Origin: Bog-473 sp963750075
GTDB taxonomy: Bacteria; Actinomycetota; Acidimicrobiia; Acidimicrobiales; RAAP-2
Length of the DNA: 64,000 nucleotides
Reading direction: 5' to 3'
Assembly: GCA_963750075.1 (NCBI GenBank)
Contig: CAVVPG010000005.1
Coordinates: 62,001-126,000, forward strand
The notes below the pieces were generated by a model that saw only the letters and a list, made by a program, of their open reading frames with translations, was not told where the DNA came from and made no database searches. Below, piece after piece: positions 26,823-34,422 of the stretch (positions are counted from its first letter, which is position 1; each line of letters begins with the position of its first letter). The translations under genes were made by a program, and so were the position numbers.

Positions 26823-26954
26823 GTGCCTGACAGATCACCTCAGAAGCCGTCTGGAAAGAAGCCTGGCAAGTCCCTGAAGGAAAAGAGGGAAGCAAAGAAG
26901 GAGAAGCGAGACGAGCGCGGCAAAAAGGCTGACCGACTGGGCCTTGGTCGTTGA
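26823..26954 (+). CDS. Lys-rich 43-residue protein
   Basis: A tiny highly basic protein, VPDRSPQKPSGKKPGK at the start, then a run of Lys/Glu/Arg codons (EKREAKKEKRDERGKKAD) and GLGR at the end. GTG at 26823 has GGAGAA upstream and the stop lies within the first codons of the following glycosyltransferase, so the two would be translationally coupled. The composition suggests a disordered, charged helix that may bind nucleic acid or anionic polymers. No family is recognised; it could also be a leader that tunes expression of the downstream gene. Confidence 0.55.
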   Translation: MPDRSPQKPSGKKPGKSLKEKREAKKEKRDERGKKADRLGLGR

Positions 26955-28011
26955 CTACCCGGTGCGCATTGCAGTACTCGCACCGATCGCATGGCGTGTC
27001 CCGCCGCGTCACTACGGACCGTGGGAGCTCTTCGCCTCGCTCCTGACCGAAGGACTCGTCTCACGAGGCCATGACGTCACGCTCTTCGCCACCGGTGATT
27101 CGGAAACGTCCGCTCGGCTGTGCAGCGTCATCCCCCGGAGCTGGTCAGAGGATGCACACGTCGACCCGAAGGTTGCCGAGTGTCTGCACGTCTCGGAGGT
27201 CTTTGAGCGGGCATCTGAGTTCGACGTCATCCACAACAGCTTCGACTTCCTGCCGTTGACCTATTCCGGCTTGATCGCGACGCCGATGGTCACGACAATC
27301 CACGGCTTCTCCTCACCACGAATCGTCCCGGTCTATGCCAAGTACAACCGCACGACGTCCTACGTGGCGATCAGCGACGCGGACAGGCATCCGGACCTTG
27401 ACTACGTGGCCACGATCCATCACGGGATAAGCACTGCCGATTTCACGTTCAACCCGACTCCTGGCTCCTACTTGGCGTTCTTCGGGCGCATCCACCCGGA
27501 CAAGGGGTTGGTCGCGGCCATCCATGCCGCAGGAGAGACGCACATGCCACTTCGTATTGCAGGAATCATTCAGGACGAGGAGTACTTCGAGCAGGAGATC
27601 GTGCCGCGCCTCGACGGTGAGCGCGTGCGGTACATCGGGCCCGTCCGTGCCGAGGATCGCTCGTCCTTCCTGGGTGGTGCCGTTGCCCTCCTTCATCTGA
27701 TCGACTTCGATGAACCATTCGGCCTCTCGGTCGTGGAAGCCATGGCATGTGGCACTCCGGTGATTGCCTTCAACCGAGGTTCCATGCCGGAAGTCATCAT
27801 CGACGGCACGACAGGCGCCTTGGTGTCGGACGTCGCTTCTGCGTCTGCCGCGATCAAGCGGGTCGGTCAGCTCGACAGGCAGACAGTTCGAAATGTGACA
27901 GTGCAGAGATTCAGCAAGGATCGCATGGTCGATGAGTACGTTTCCGTCTATCGGCATGTCATTGCCGAACAAGACCGGAAATCGTCCGCCTCCCTGTCGT
28001 CACGTGACTAG
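26944..28011 (+). CDS. GT4-family glycosyltransferase
   Basis: A 355-residue GT-B enzyme. The N-terminus VRIAVLAPIAWRVPPRHYGP contains the glycine/proline loop of the acceptor domain. The C-terminal half has FFGRIHPDKGLVAAIHAAGE and the donor-binding E-x7-E motif EPFGLSVVE, then GTPVIAFNRGSMPEVI. Retaining transfer from a nucleotide sugar is expected. The TTG at 26944 gives the longest frame; GTG at 26962 fits the family start equally well. It ends in a 4-bp convergent overlap with the permease gene. Confidence 0.85.
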   Translation: MVVDYPVRIAVLAPIAWRVPPRHYGPWELFASLLTEGLVSRGHDVTLFATGDSETSARLCSVIPRSWSEDAHVDPKVAECLHVSEVFERASEFDVIHNSFDFLPLTYSGLIATPMVTTIHGFSSPRIVPVYAKYNRTTSYVAISDADRHPDLDYVATIHHGISTADFTFNPTPGSYLAFFGRIHPDKGLVAAIHAAGETHMPLRIAGIIQDEEYFEQEIVPRLDGERVRYIGPVRAEDRSSFLGGAVALLHLIDFDEPFGLSVVEAMACGTPVIAFNRGSMPEVIIDGTTGALVSDVASASAAIKRVGQLDRQTVRNVTVQRFSKDRMVDEYVSVYRHVIAEQDRKSSASLSSRD

Positions 28012-29429
28012 CCACTGCTGATGACCTTCCAACTTGGCTTGCGGAAGCGATGGAGCAGAACGGGCGGCAGGATCCCGATGACGACGATCCCAGCGACAAT
28101 CAGCAGGACGTACGTCACCGGGTTCAGGTGGCCGAACTGCGACGGAGGGATGAACCCGATGACGAGCGCTGCGACGGAGGACACGGTGCCGAGGACGCAG
28201 AGCAGACCCAAGGCCGGTGCTCGATACCCGCGCCTGTGGCCCGGTTGTGAGCGGCGCAGCCGCACAGCAGCGACGAACATCAGCACGTACATGATCAGGT
28301 AGACCTGGGTCGCCATCGCGACGAAGATCCAATACGCGTGCGACACGCTCGGGATGAAGGCGTAGAGCAGGGCGATGAGCGTGATCACGGTGGCCTGAGC
28401 GGTGAGGATGTGCACCTCGATCCCTCTGCCGTTGACCTTCTGGAAGTAGGGCGGCAGGAATCCCTGCTCACGGCCGATTCGGAGCAACCCCTCGGATGGC
28501 CCGCCCAGCCAGGCCATCATCCCGGCCAGTGCGCCGATCGCCAACGCCAAGGCGATCAGGGGCACTGCGAACCCGATGCCGAAGTGATGGAAGAGGGCGT
28601 TGAAGGCCTGCATCACACCCGCGGTGAAGCTGATCCGCTGCGAGGAGATCACCCAGGAGATCGCCAACGTCGGGAGGATGAACACTGCGAGCACCAGAGC
28701 GATGGCGAGGAAGATCGACTTCGGGTAATCGCGGCTCGGATTCTGCATCTCATCGACATGTACGGCGTTGACCTCGACCCCGGCGTAGGTGAAGAAACTG
28801 TTGACGATCAGGACGATGCTGGCGAGCCCGCTCCACTGCGGCAGGAAATGCTGAGCCGTCATCGGCGCTGCGGAGTGGTTTCCCTGGAGCAGGTAGACGA
28901 CGCCGAACACCACCAGGAGCGCACCCGGGATCAGCGTGCCGATCACGGTCCCGCTCGACGACAGCTCGGCCACGAGCGTCATGCCGCGTGAGGTCACCAG
29001 CACGCTCAGCCAGAAAAGGACGATGATGATCACGGCGTTGTAGACCCCGTTCCCTGCCAGCCCGGGATCGATGACGTAGGCGAGCGTGCTGGCGACGAAC
29101 GCGAGCAGGGCCGGGTAGTAGAAGATCGTCTGGGCGAACTCGCACCACACGGCGAGCAGACCCATCGGAGCGGAGACGCCTTCTCGCACCCAGTTGTAGA
29201 CGCCGCCCTCCCAGCCGGAGGCAAGCTCGGCGGCCACCAGTGAGACGGGCAGCAGGAAGACGAGAGCGGGGAGGACGTAGAGGAACACCGAGGCGAGCCC
29301 GTAGACCGCAGAAGCCGGTGCCGAGCCCAGGTACCCGACCGAGCCCACAGTCATCATCGCCAGTGCCGTCCAGGTGATGGAGGGCCGCGGCGGACGCTGC
29401 CGGGCCCGGTGGGGCAAACGAGGTCTCAT
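28008..29429 (-). CDS. APC-superfamily amino-acid permease (GadC/YjeM-like)
   Basis: A 473-residue protein with about twelve membrane helices. Helix 1 carries MMTVGSVGYLGSAPASAVYG and a Gly-rich break typical of APC carriers. The segment FFTYAGVEVNAVHVDEMQNP matches the helix 6 region of glutamate:GABA-type antiporters, including the acidic and Asn-Pro motif. Such carriers exchange amino acids and can export protons in acid stress; the actual substrate is unknown. ATG at 29429. It is convergent with the glycosyltransferase gene and lies just left of repeat copy E. Confidence 0.83.
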   Translation of the reverse strand: MRPRLPHRARQRPPRPSITWTALAMMTVGSVGYLGSAPASAVYGLASVFLYVLPALVFLLPVSLVAAELASGWEGGVYNWVREGVSAPMGLLAVWCEFAQTIFYYPALLAFVASTLAYVIDPGLAGNGVYNAVIIIVLFWLSVLVTSRGMTLVAELSSSGTVIGTLIPGALLVVFGVVYLLQGNHSAAPMTAQHFLPQWSGLASIVLIVNSFFTYAGVEVNAVHVDEMQNPSRDYPKSIFLAIALVLAVFILPTLAISWVISSQRISFTAGVMQAFNALFHHFGIGFAVPLIALALAIGALAGMMAWLGGPSEGLLRIGREQGFLPPYFQKVNGRGIEVHILTAQATVITLIALLYAFIPSVSHAYWIFVAMATQVYLIMYVLMFVAAVRLRRSQPGHRRGYRAPALGLLCVLGTVSSVAALVIGFIPPSQFGHLNPVTYVLLIVAGIVVIGILPPVLLHRFRKPSWKVISSG

Positions 29430-29480
29430 GTGGCCCCCGATTCTCCGTCATCCGCCTGGGCTGGCGCCGCCTGGTGCCCA

Positions 29481-29535
29481 AGATCGGCGTGCTCCCGGAG
29501 CCGGTGGCGCAGGAGCGAAGTCCTGCCGGGGGCGC
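29481..29535 (+). repeat. Dispersed repeat copy E, 3' fragment only
   Basis: About 55 bp that match the tRNA-like end of copies A-C: CCCGGAGCCGGTGGCGCAGG, an altered T loop with a 1-nt insertion (AGCGAA instead of TTCGA), then GTCCTGCCGGGGGCGC. Upstream similarity is too weak to define. It lies between the permease start and the ABC permease stop. Confidence 0.65.
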
Positions 29536-29563
29536 TCCTCCGTGTCCGGGAGTCGACGGTCGC

Positions 29564-30358
29564 TCAATCTCCCATGCGAATTCTGGCCCGGAGCGCGGCG
29601 AGGGCGAGCCAGATGCCCACCGCGGCGAGTCCGGCAATGGCGGCCATACCCTCCAGCAGCGGTCGCAACTGCCACCCGGACGTGATGAGAGAACGAAGTG
29701 CTCCCAACAGATAGGTCACCGGGTTGTATGTGGCGATGGCGGAGAACCACCCGGTGAGCAGCTGCTTCGGAACCACTGCGTCGGTGAGGAAGAACAGCGG
29801 GAAGAAGATGACATAGCACGCGTTGACGGCTGCAGGACTGCCCGTCCTCAGCGCGACGGCGTAGGGGAAGCACGTGAACGCGAGGCCCCAGAGTGCGGAG
29901 AAGCCGACGAACACCAACAGACCCGGTAGCCCGGTGGCGAAGCGCACCCCGACGATGGCGCCGATGGCCAGGACGGGCAGGCAGAGGGCGGAGATCACGG
30001 CCACATCGGCCACCATCAGGCCGAGTAGCAGCGCAGACCGCTTGATCGGCGTCATGCACAGCCGGTCGAAGTACCCGCTTTGAATGTCAGTCACGAGCGC
30101 GGGGGCTCTCGACATCCCCGTCACGGCAAAGGCGATCGCCATGGGAAGGAGAAAAGCCTTGTAGTCGAGGGCCGTACCGGCGAGCTTCTCGAGGGCGCCG
30201 AGGTTGACGCTGTAGAAGAACGCCGGGACGAAGACGGCGGGAATGACCGCGGCCGGCTCCCGTGGGATCTGGCGGAGCGCCCGGCCGGCTATCGCCCGCA
30301 CGTCTTGGAGGAAGCCCGCCTCTCGTCCCATCACGGCTCCAGCCTCGACCGCGCTCAC
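29564..30358 (-). CDS. ABC-2 type transporter permease (DrrB-like)
   Basis: A 264-residue protein with six hydrophobic segments and the ABC-2 C-terminal signature (NACYVIFFPLFFLTDAVVP, then NPVTYLLGALRSL). It pairs with the ATPase gene immediately upstream; its GTG overlaps that gene's TGA (GTGA at 30355-30358). The resemblance is to daunorubicin-resistance-type DrrB permeases, which export lipophilic drugs or lipids. The substrate is unknown. It would form a membrane complex with the ATPase subunit. Confidence 0.85.
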   Translation of the reverse strand: MSAVEAGAVMGREAGFLQDVRAIAGRALRQIPREPAAVIPAVFVPAFFYSVNLGALEKLAGTALDYKAFLLPMAIAFAVTGMSRAPALVTDIQSGYFDRLCMTPIKRSALLLGLMVADVAVISALCLPVLAIGAIVGVRFATGLPGLLVFVGFSALWGLAFTCFPYAVALRTGSPAAVNACYVIFFPLFFLTDAVVPKQLLTGWFSAIATYNPVTYLLGALRSLITSGWQLRPLLEGMAAIAGLAAVGIWLALAALRARIRMGD

Positions 30359-31323
30359 AGGTGGACCTCCTCTCGATCGATTCGAGACCCCGTCATCTCC
30401 ATGAAGACATCGTCCAAGGTCGGTGTCCGCATCGTGAGGCTGCGGATGTGGAGCCCGGACCGGCCGAGAGCCACCGCGACCGTCCCCAGTGCTGCAGGCC
30501 CGTCAACGGTGGTGACAGTGATCGTGCCATCGGTGCTCCAGGCGGGCTCGAGCTCCTCGAAGGAACGGAGGGTCTCGAGTGCCGTGGTGCCATCCCCGTC
30601 GACCTCGGCGACGATCACGTCGTGGCCCACCGAGTGCTTGAGGGCGGCGGGGGTACCTTCCGCCTTGAGCCGGCCCGAGGAGATGATCCCCACCCGGTCG
30701 GCCAGGGTGTCGGCCTCCTCGAGGTACTGGGTGGTCAAGAAGATCGTCATGCCCAGCTCACGGTTGAGCCGGCGGACCTCGGACCAGACCGCCATTCGGC
30801 TCTGGGGATCGAGTCCAGTGGTGGGCTCATCGAGAAACAGCACCTCCGGGTTGTGGACCAGGGCGGCGGCAAGGTCCAAACGCCGCTTCATTCCCCCGGA
30901 ATAGGTGCCGATGCGCCGGTCGATGGCGGTTCCGATGTCGACCAGGTCGAGGACCTCCGCCACGCGCATCCGGATCTGTGCGGTACTCAGCCCGTAGAGG
31001 CGGCCCTGCAGCGTGAGAAGCTCGCGCCCGCTCTGTCGGTCGTCGATGGCCGCGTCTTGGAGCGCGACGCCGATCCGGACGCGGACCGCTCCGGGATCCT
31101 TCGCCACGTCGTACCCGGCCACGGAGGCCGTGCCGGCATTGGGCTTGAGCAGCGTGCACAGAATCCGGACGACGGTCGACTTGCCGGCACCGTTCGGTCC
31201 GAGGAACCCGTAGATCTCGCCCCGCCGAACGCAGAGGTCGAGACCGTCGACCGCGAGCGTCGAACCGAAACGTCGGACGAGCCCCGCGGTACGAACAGCC
31301 GGCTCGGAGGGACCATCGCCCAT
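30355..31323 (-). CDS. ABC transporter ATP-binding protein (DrrA-like)
   Basis: A 322-residue nucleotide-binding subunit. Walker A is GPNGAGKST, the signature appears as TYSGGMKRRLDLA, Walker B as VLFLDEPTTGLDP, and the H-loop region is LTTQYLEEAD. The C-terminal 90 residues are the extra regulatory domain seen in DrrA proteins. The start at MGDGPSEPAV (31323) is preferred; a start at 31371 would fall in the promoter/operator zone. Divergent from a TetR gene that most likely represses it. Confidence 0.87.
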   Translation of the reverse strand: MGDGPSEPAVRTAGLVRRFGSTLAVDGLDLCVRRGEIYGFLGPNGAGKSTVVRILCTLLKPNAGTASVAGYDVAKDPGAVRVRIGVALQDAAIDDRQSGRELLTLQGRLYGLSTAQIRMRVAEVLDLVDIGTAIDRRIGTYSGGMKRRLDLAAALVHNPEVLFLDEPTTGLDPQSRMAVWSEVRRLNRELGMTIFLTTQYLEEADTLADRVGIISSGRLKAEGTPAALKHSVGHDVIVAEVDGDGTTALETLRSFEELEPAWSTDGTITVTTVDGPAALGTVAVALGRSGLHIRSLTMRTPTLDDVFMEMTGSRIDREEVHL

Positions 31324-31345
31324 AGTGACCTGGGCCTTTAGGTTG

Positions 31346-31374
31346 TTGGCATACCCTTTAGGATCACCCATACT
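31346..31374 (+). promoter_or_regulatory. Candidate promoter of the tetR gene
   Basis: TTGGCA at 31346-31351, a 17-bp spacer, and CATACT at 31369-31374 give a sigma-70-like arrangement 38 bp ahead of the TetR ATG at 31412. The -10 element overlaps the first arm of the palindromic operator. Confidence 0.5.
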
Positions 31375-31393
31375 TATTAGTATCTACTATACT
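31370..31393. promoter_or_regulatory. Overlapping palindromes, candidate TetR operator
   Basis: The three arms ATACT-TATT-AGTAT-CTACT-ATACT form two overlapping inverted repeats sharing the central AGTAT. They lie between the divergent TetR and exporter genes and overlap the likely promoter, which is typical of an autoregulated TetR operator. Confidence 0.6.
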
Positions 31394-31411
31394 CAAAGGT
31401 AGCGCAACCCT

Positions 31412-32032
31412 ATGGACTTTCAACCCCTCACCCCCGAACGCCGGCGGCAACAGACCCGCGAGCATCTCCTCGCCGCCGCCGCCGAAGTCTTCGCCGAGCG
31501 GGGGTTCCACGGGGCATCACTCGACGAGGTGGCGGCGGTCGCCGGCTTCACGAAGGGCGCCGTGTACTCGAACTTCAAGAACAAGGAGGACCTCTTCCTC
31601 GCCTTGTTCAAGGCCAACTACGAGCAAGAGATGCAGGCGCTTCGAGCGACACTCGAGGATTCCGCGTTGCCCCCCGAAGATCGCATTTCCGACTTCGTGG
31701 CTTTGATCCGGGACGAGACCCGTCGAGCCGGAAACATGGGACTGCTCTACCAGGAGTTCTGGCTCTACGCGGCGCGCAATCCAGCCGCCCGAGAAGAACT
31801 GACACGCATCGACGAGGAAGGAGTACGGGCGCTGGCCGAGATCATCGAGGCGGAGCGAGCGCGACAGGGCATTGAGCCGCTGGAGTCAGCCGTTCAGGCG
31901 GCCAGGCTTGTCGAACTCCTCTTTCGAGGCATCGGGCAGTTACGCGTCCTCCAACCTGACGTGGCCGATGACGAGCTCGTCGAGGCCGCCATCGCATTCG
32001 TGGCGCGCGGACTCGGTGCTTCCGTCGATTGA
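31412..32032 (+). CDS. TetR-family transcriptional repressor
   Basis: A 206-residue protein. The N-terminal helix-turn-helix reads LAAAAEVFAERGFHGASLDE, then VAAVAGFTKGAVYSNFKNKE, the canonical TetR DNA-binding block. The remaining 150 residues form an all-helical ligand-binding domain without a recognisable ligand signature. It is divergently transcribed from the DrrAB-like exporter and flanked by palindromes, so ligand-released repression of the exporter is the likely role. Confidence 0.88.
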   Translation: MDFQPLTPERRRQQTREHLLAAAAEVFAERGFHGASLDEVAAVAGFTKGAVYSNFKNKEDLFLALFKANYEQEMQALRATLEDSALPPEDRISDFVALIRDETRRAGNMGLLYQEFWLYAARNPAAREELTRIDEEGVRALAEIIEAERARQGIEPLESAVQAARLVELLFRGIGQLRVLQPDVADDELVEAAIAFVARGLGASVD

Positions 32033-32225
32033 CTGCGGCCGGCGCCGGACCTCGGGAGCCGGAGATGCAGGACGTGGCTTCGGCCCTACATGGCGGGCCC
32101 TTTGTCGCCAGTTAACTGCAGCGTCACATGCCACCTGCAGCTACTGACGCCCTTGGAGGTTCCCCCCGAACCGTGGCTAGGGTCGCCCTCGTCGGGGGTC
32201 TGAGACAACAGGGAGCTAGGGATAG

Positions 32226-32471
32226 ATGCGAAAGGTCCACCATCCGAAGATCGTGCAACGCGGTGATCGCCGCTGGGTGGTCGTCTGTGAGGACTGCGAG
32301 CGGGACCACCAATCCTCGACGCCCATCGGCATCAACACGCCCGTCGAATCTCGAGAGAAGGCGCAGCTGCTTTGGGAGAATCATTGCGAACGCCGTCGTC
32401 CGATGCGCTCGGAGCGCGAACACCGCGCCCCGGCCGATGGCGAGGTCGGTACGTCCACTCTGCGGCAGTGA
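32226..32471 (+). CDS. Small conserved-looking hypothetical protein with CxxC motif
   Basis: An 81-residue protein. It contains WVVVCEDCERD, a CxxC pair, then PIGINTPVESREKAQLLWEN and NHCE; the arrangement resembles short actinobacterial proteins of unknown function with a single zinc-ribbon-like knuckle. A GGAG ribosome-binding site lies upstream of ATG 32226. The last 20 residues are basic and low-complexity and may not be conserved. No operon partner is evident. Confidence 0.6.
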   Translation: MRKVHHPKIVQRGDRRWVVVCEDCERDHQSSTPIGINTPVESREKAQLLWENHCERRRPMRSEREHRAPADGEVGTSTLRQ

Positions 32472-32561
32472 GGCTTACGGTCACGAGGTAGCCGCCGGGG
32501 CCCATGCCCGAACGCCGGAGCGAGTGGCGCTCACCTGCGCCTTCACCCATCGTCCGGCAGG

Positions 32562-33620
32562 ATGACCGGGATGGAAGAGCACCCGGTCCCGTGGCGCATT
32601 GTCAACGCCACGGCCCCGATTCGCATTTGTGACATCGGGGGATGGACCGACACCTGGTTCGCCCAGCACGGCAAGGTGTTCAACATCGGGGTCCAACCGT
32701 GCGTCGAGGTCCAGGTCAGGGTGCACACCGCCGGTGTGCTGCCCGGACGGGTCGTCCTCGACGTCGAGAACTACGGCGACCGTTACGCCTTCGAGCTCGG
32801 AGCCGGACCTGGACGCCACCCGCTGCTCGAAGCCGCCGTCGACGAGATCGGGCTGCCGGCCGACGTCTCGATTGAGATCTCCATCTACTCCGAGACGCCT
32901 GCGGGCAGCTCGACCGGGACCTCAGCCAGCGCGACGGTGGCGCTGGTCGGCGCCCTTGACGCGCTGTCCCCCGGGCGCCTGACCCCCCACGAGCTCGCCT
33001 ACGTGGCGCATCGGGTCGAGACCGAACGGCTCGGAATCCAGTCCGGCATTCAGGACCAGCTCTGCGCTGCGTACGGCGGCATCAATTTCGTCGAGATCTC
33101 CTCGTATCCCCGTGCCTCGGTCACTCAGCTCTCTGCGCCCGACACCACCCGGTGGGAGCTCGAGCGTCGACTCGCTTTGGTCTCCTTGGGGCGGACGCAT
33201 GTGTCGTCGGCTCTCAGCGATCGCGTCATCGCCCGGGTCGCTCGAGACGGCCCGGACGCTCCCGCGCTCGACGAGCTGCGCCGTGCCGCCGAGGCAGCGC
33301 GCGATGCCCTGCGGGAGGCGGACTTCTGCGCGCTCGGGCGAGCCATGAGCGACAACACCGAGGTGCAACGCCAGCTTCACCCGGGCCTCGTGTGCGGGGA
33401 TGCCGAAACGGCGATCGAAATCGCCGCGTCGAGTGGCGCATCGGGCTGGAAGGTGAACGGAGCCGGCGGTGACGGCGGGAGCCTCACAGTCCTGTGCGGG
33501 TCAGACGCTGGCGCCAAACGCCGCCTCGGGCGATTGCTGCACCACGCCGATCCTCGCTTCCAGATCATCCCGATCCGCCTCAGCCTCGATGGCCTCCGTG
33601 TGTGGGACGCCCAGACTTAG
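32562..33620 (+). CDS. GHMP-family sugar kinase
   Basis: A 352-residue kinase with GHMP hallmarks: an N-terminal substrate motif APIRICDIGGWTDTWFA, the ATP-binding loop TPAGSSTGTSASATVAL and a C-terminal glycine motif GWKVNGAGGDGGSLTVL. The first motif resembles heptose-7-phosphate and fucose/arabinose kinases. It phosphorylates a sugar or sugar phosphate in the cytoplasm; the substrate is not determined. ATG at 32562 or 32571. No neighbouring nucleotide-sugar genes. Confidence 0.83.
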   Translation: MTGMEEHPVPWRIVNATAPIRICDIGGWTDTWFAQHGKVFNIGVQPCVEVQVRVHTAGVLPGRVVLDVENYGDRYAFELGAGPGRHPLLEAAVDEIGLPADVSIEISIYSETPAGSSTGTSASATVALVGALDALSPGRLTPHELAYVAHRVETERLGIQSGIQDQLCAAYGGINFVEISSYPRASVTQLSAPDTTRWELERRLALVSLGRTHVSSALSDRVIARVARDGPDAPALDELRRAAEAARDALREADFCALGRAMSDNTEVQRQLHPGLVCGDAETAIEIAASSGASGWKVNGAGGDGGSLTVLCGSDAGAKRRLGRLLHHADPRFQIIPIRLSLDGLRVWDAQT

Positions 33621-33624
33621 CTGG

Positions 33625-33720
33625 GCCGTCGAGCACCAGGACCCGAGAGGCCGGGTTCAGAGGTACTCGGGCGGACCCGGAAGAAGCCGGCGGAGCAGGT
33701 TCGCGTCCTGACGGGGACGC
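33625..33720 (+). repeat. Dispersed repeat copy F, degraded with internal deletion
   Basis: It shares with copy A the block around GAGAGGCC...TTCAG and with all copies the 3' end, but the anticodon stem-loop is mostly deleted (about 30 bp). The T arm is GCAGG-TTCGCGT-CCTGA and the acceptor side ACGGGGACGC. It is the most decayed copy and the most distal to the right. Confidence 0.55.
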
Positions 33721-33894
33721 AGATGGCCGCCACCGTCATGGGCCATCGATCTGACGGGTCCTCACGTGGCGTCACGCCTCCCAGGTGCTGAAGGGCGCTC
33801 CGAGCATTGAGGAGCATGACAGATACGCTGAGGACCAACGACCTCGTTCTCTCGCTGGAAATGACCCCCCCTCGGACTCACGGAGGCGCAACCC

Positions 33895-34362
33895 GTGGCC
33901 ACTGATCCCGTCGCACAGCCGTGGACCATCCGTTCCGCATTGGTCGCCGTCGCCGACCTCGATCGATCAGTCGCCTTCTACCGGGAGCTCGGTCCTTTCG
34001 ATGAGATCGCGCGCGAAGACGCAGTCGCGGTGATCGGTGACGCATCGCCGCCATCCATCGTCCTGATCCTGCGTGAGGCGCGCAGCATGCATCGGGTTCG
34101 CCATGGCCCGCAGTCGCTCGGTATCCGCTCCATCACCTTCAACGTCCACTCGCTCGGCGAGCTGGACCGCATCGAGTCCGTGCTGCGCGGCCGTGACCTC
34201 TTCACCCACCGTCAGTCCGTCGCAGACGGCGCAGCGGAACTGTTGCGCGGACGGGATCCTGACAACTTGCCGCTGGTGTTCGTCTGCTATATCAAGGTCG
34301 AAGGACTCGGAGCCGATTACTACCGAACGGTTGCCAATTTGGTCTATTCACTGGACGCCTGA
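33895..34362 (+). CDS. VOC-superfamily (glyoxalase/dioxygenase fold) protein
   Basis: A 155-residue single-domain protein. SALVAVADLDRSVAFYRELG is the opening beta-alpha-beta of the VOC fold; VIGDASPPSIVLILREA and the later half form a second module. The usual metal-ligand His/Glu positions are not obvious, so it may be a ligand-binding rather than catalytic member. GTG at 33895 has GGAGG upstream. First gene right of the last repeat copy. Confidence 0.75.
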   Translation: MATDPVAQPWTIRSALVAVADLDRSVAFYRELGPFDEIAREDAVAVIGDASPPSIVLILREARSMHRVRHGPQSLGIRSITFNVHSLGELDRIESVLRGRDLFTHRQSVADGAAELLRGRDPDNLPLVFVCYIKVEGLGADYYRTVANLVYSLDA

Positions 34363-34422
34363 CGTCGCGCCAACCAAGGGCGGTGCCGCATCAGTCCGGC
34401 CCGGGCGCTCGCTTCATGGCGG

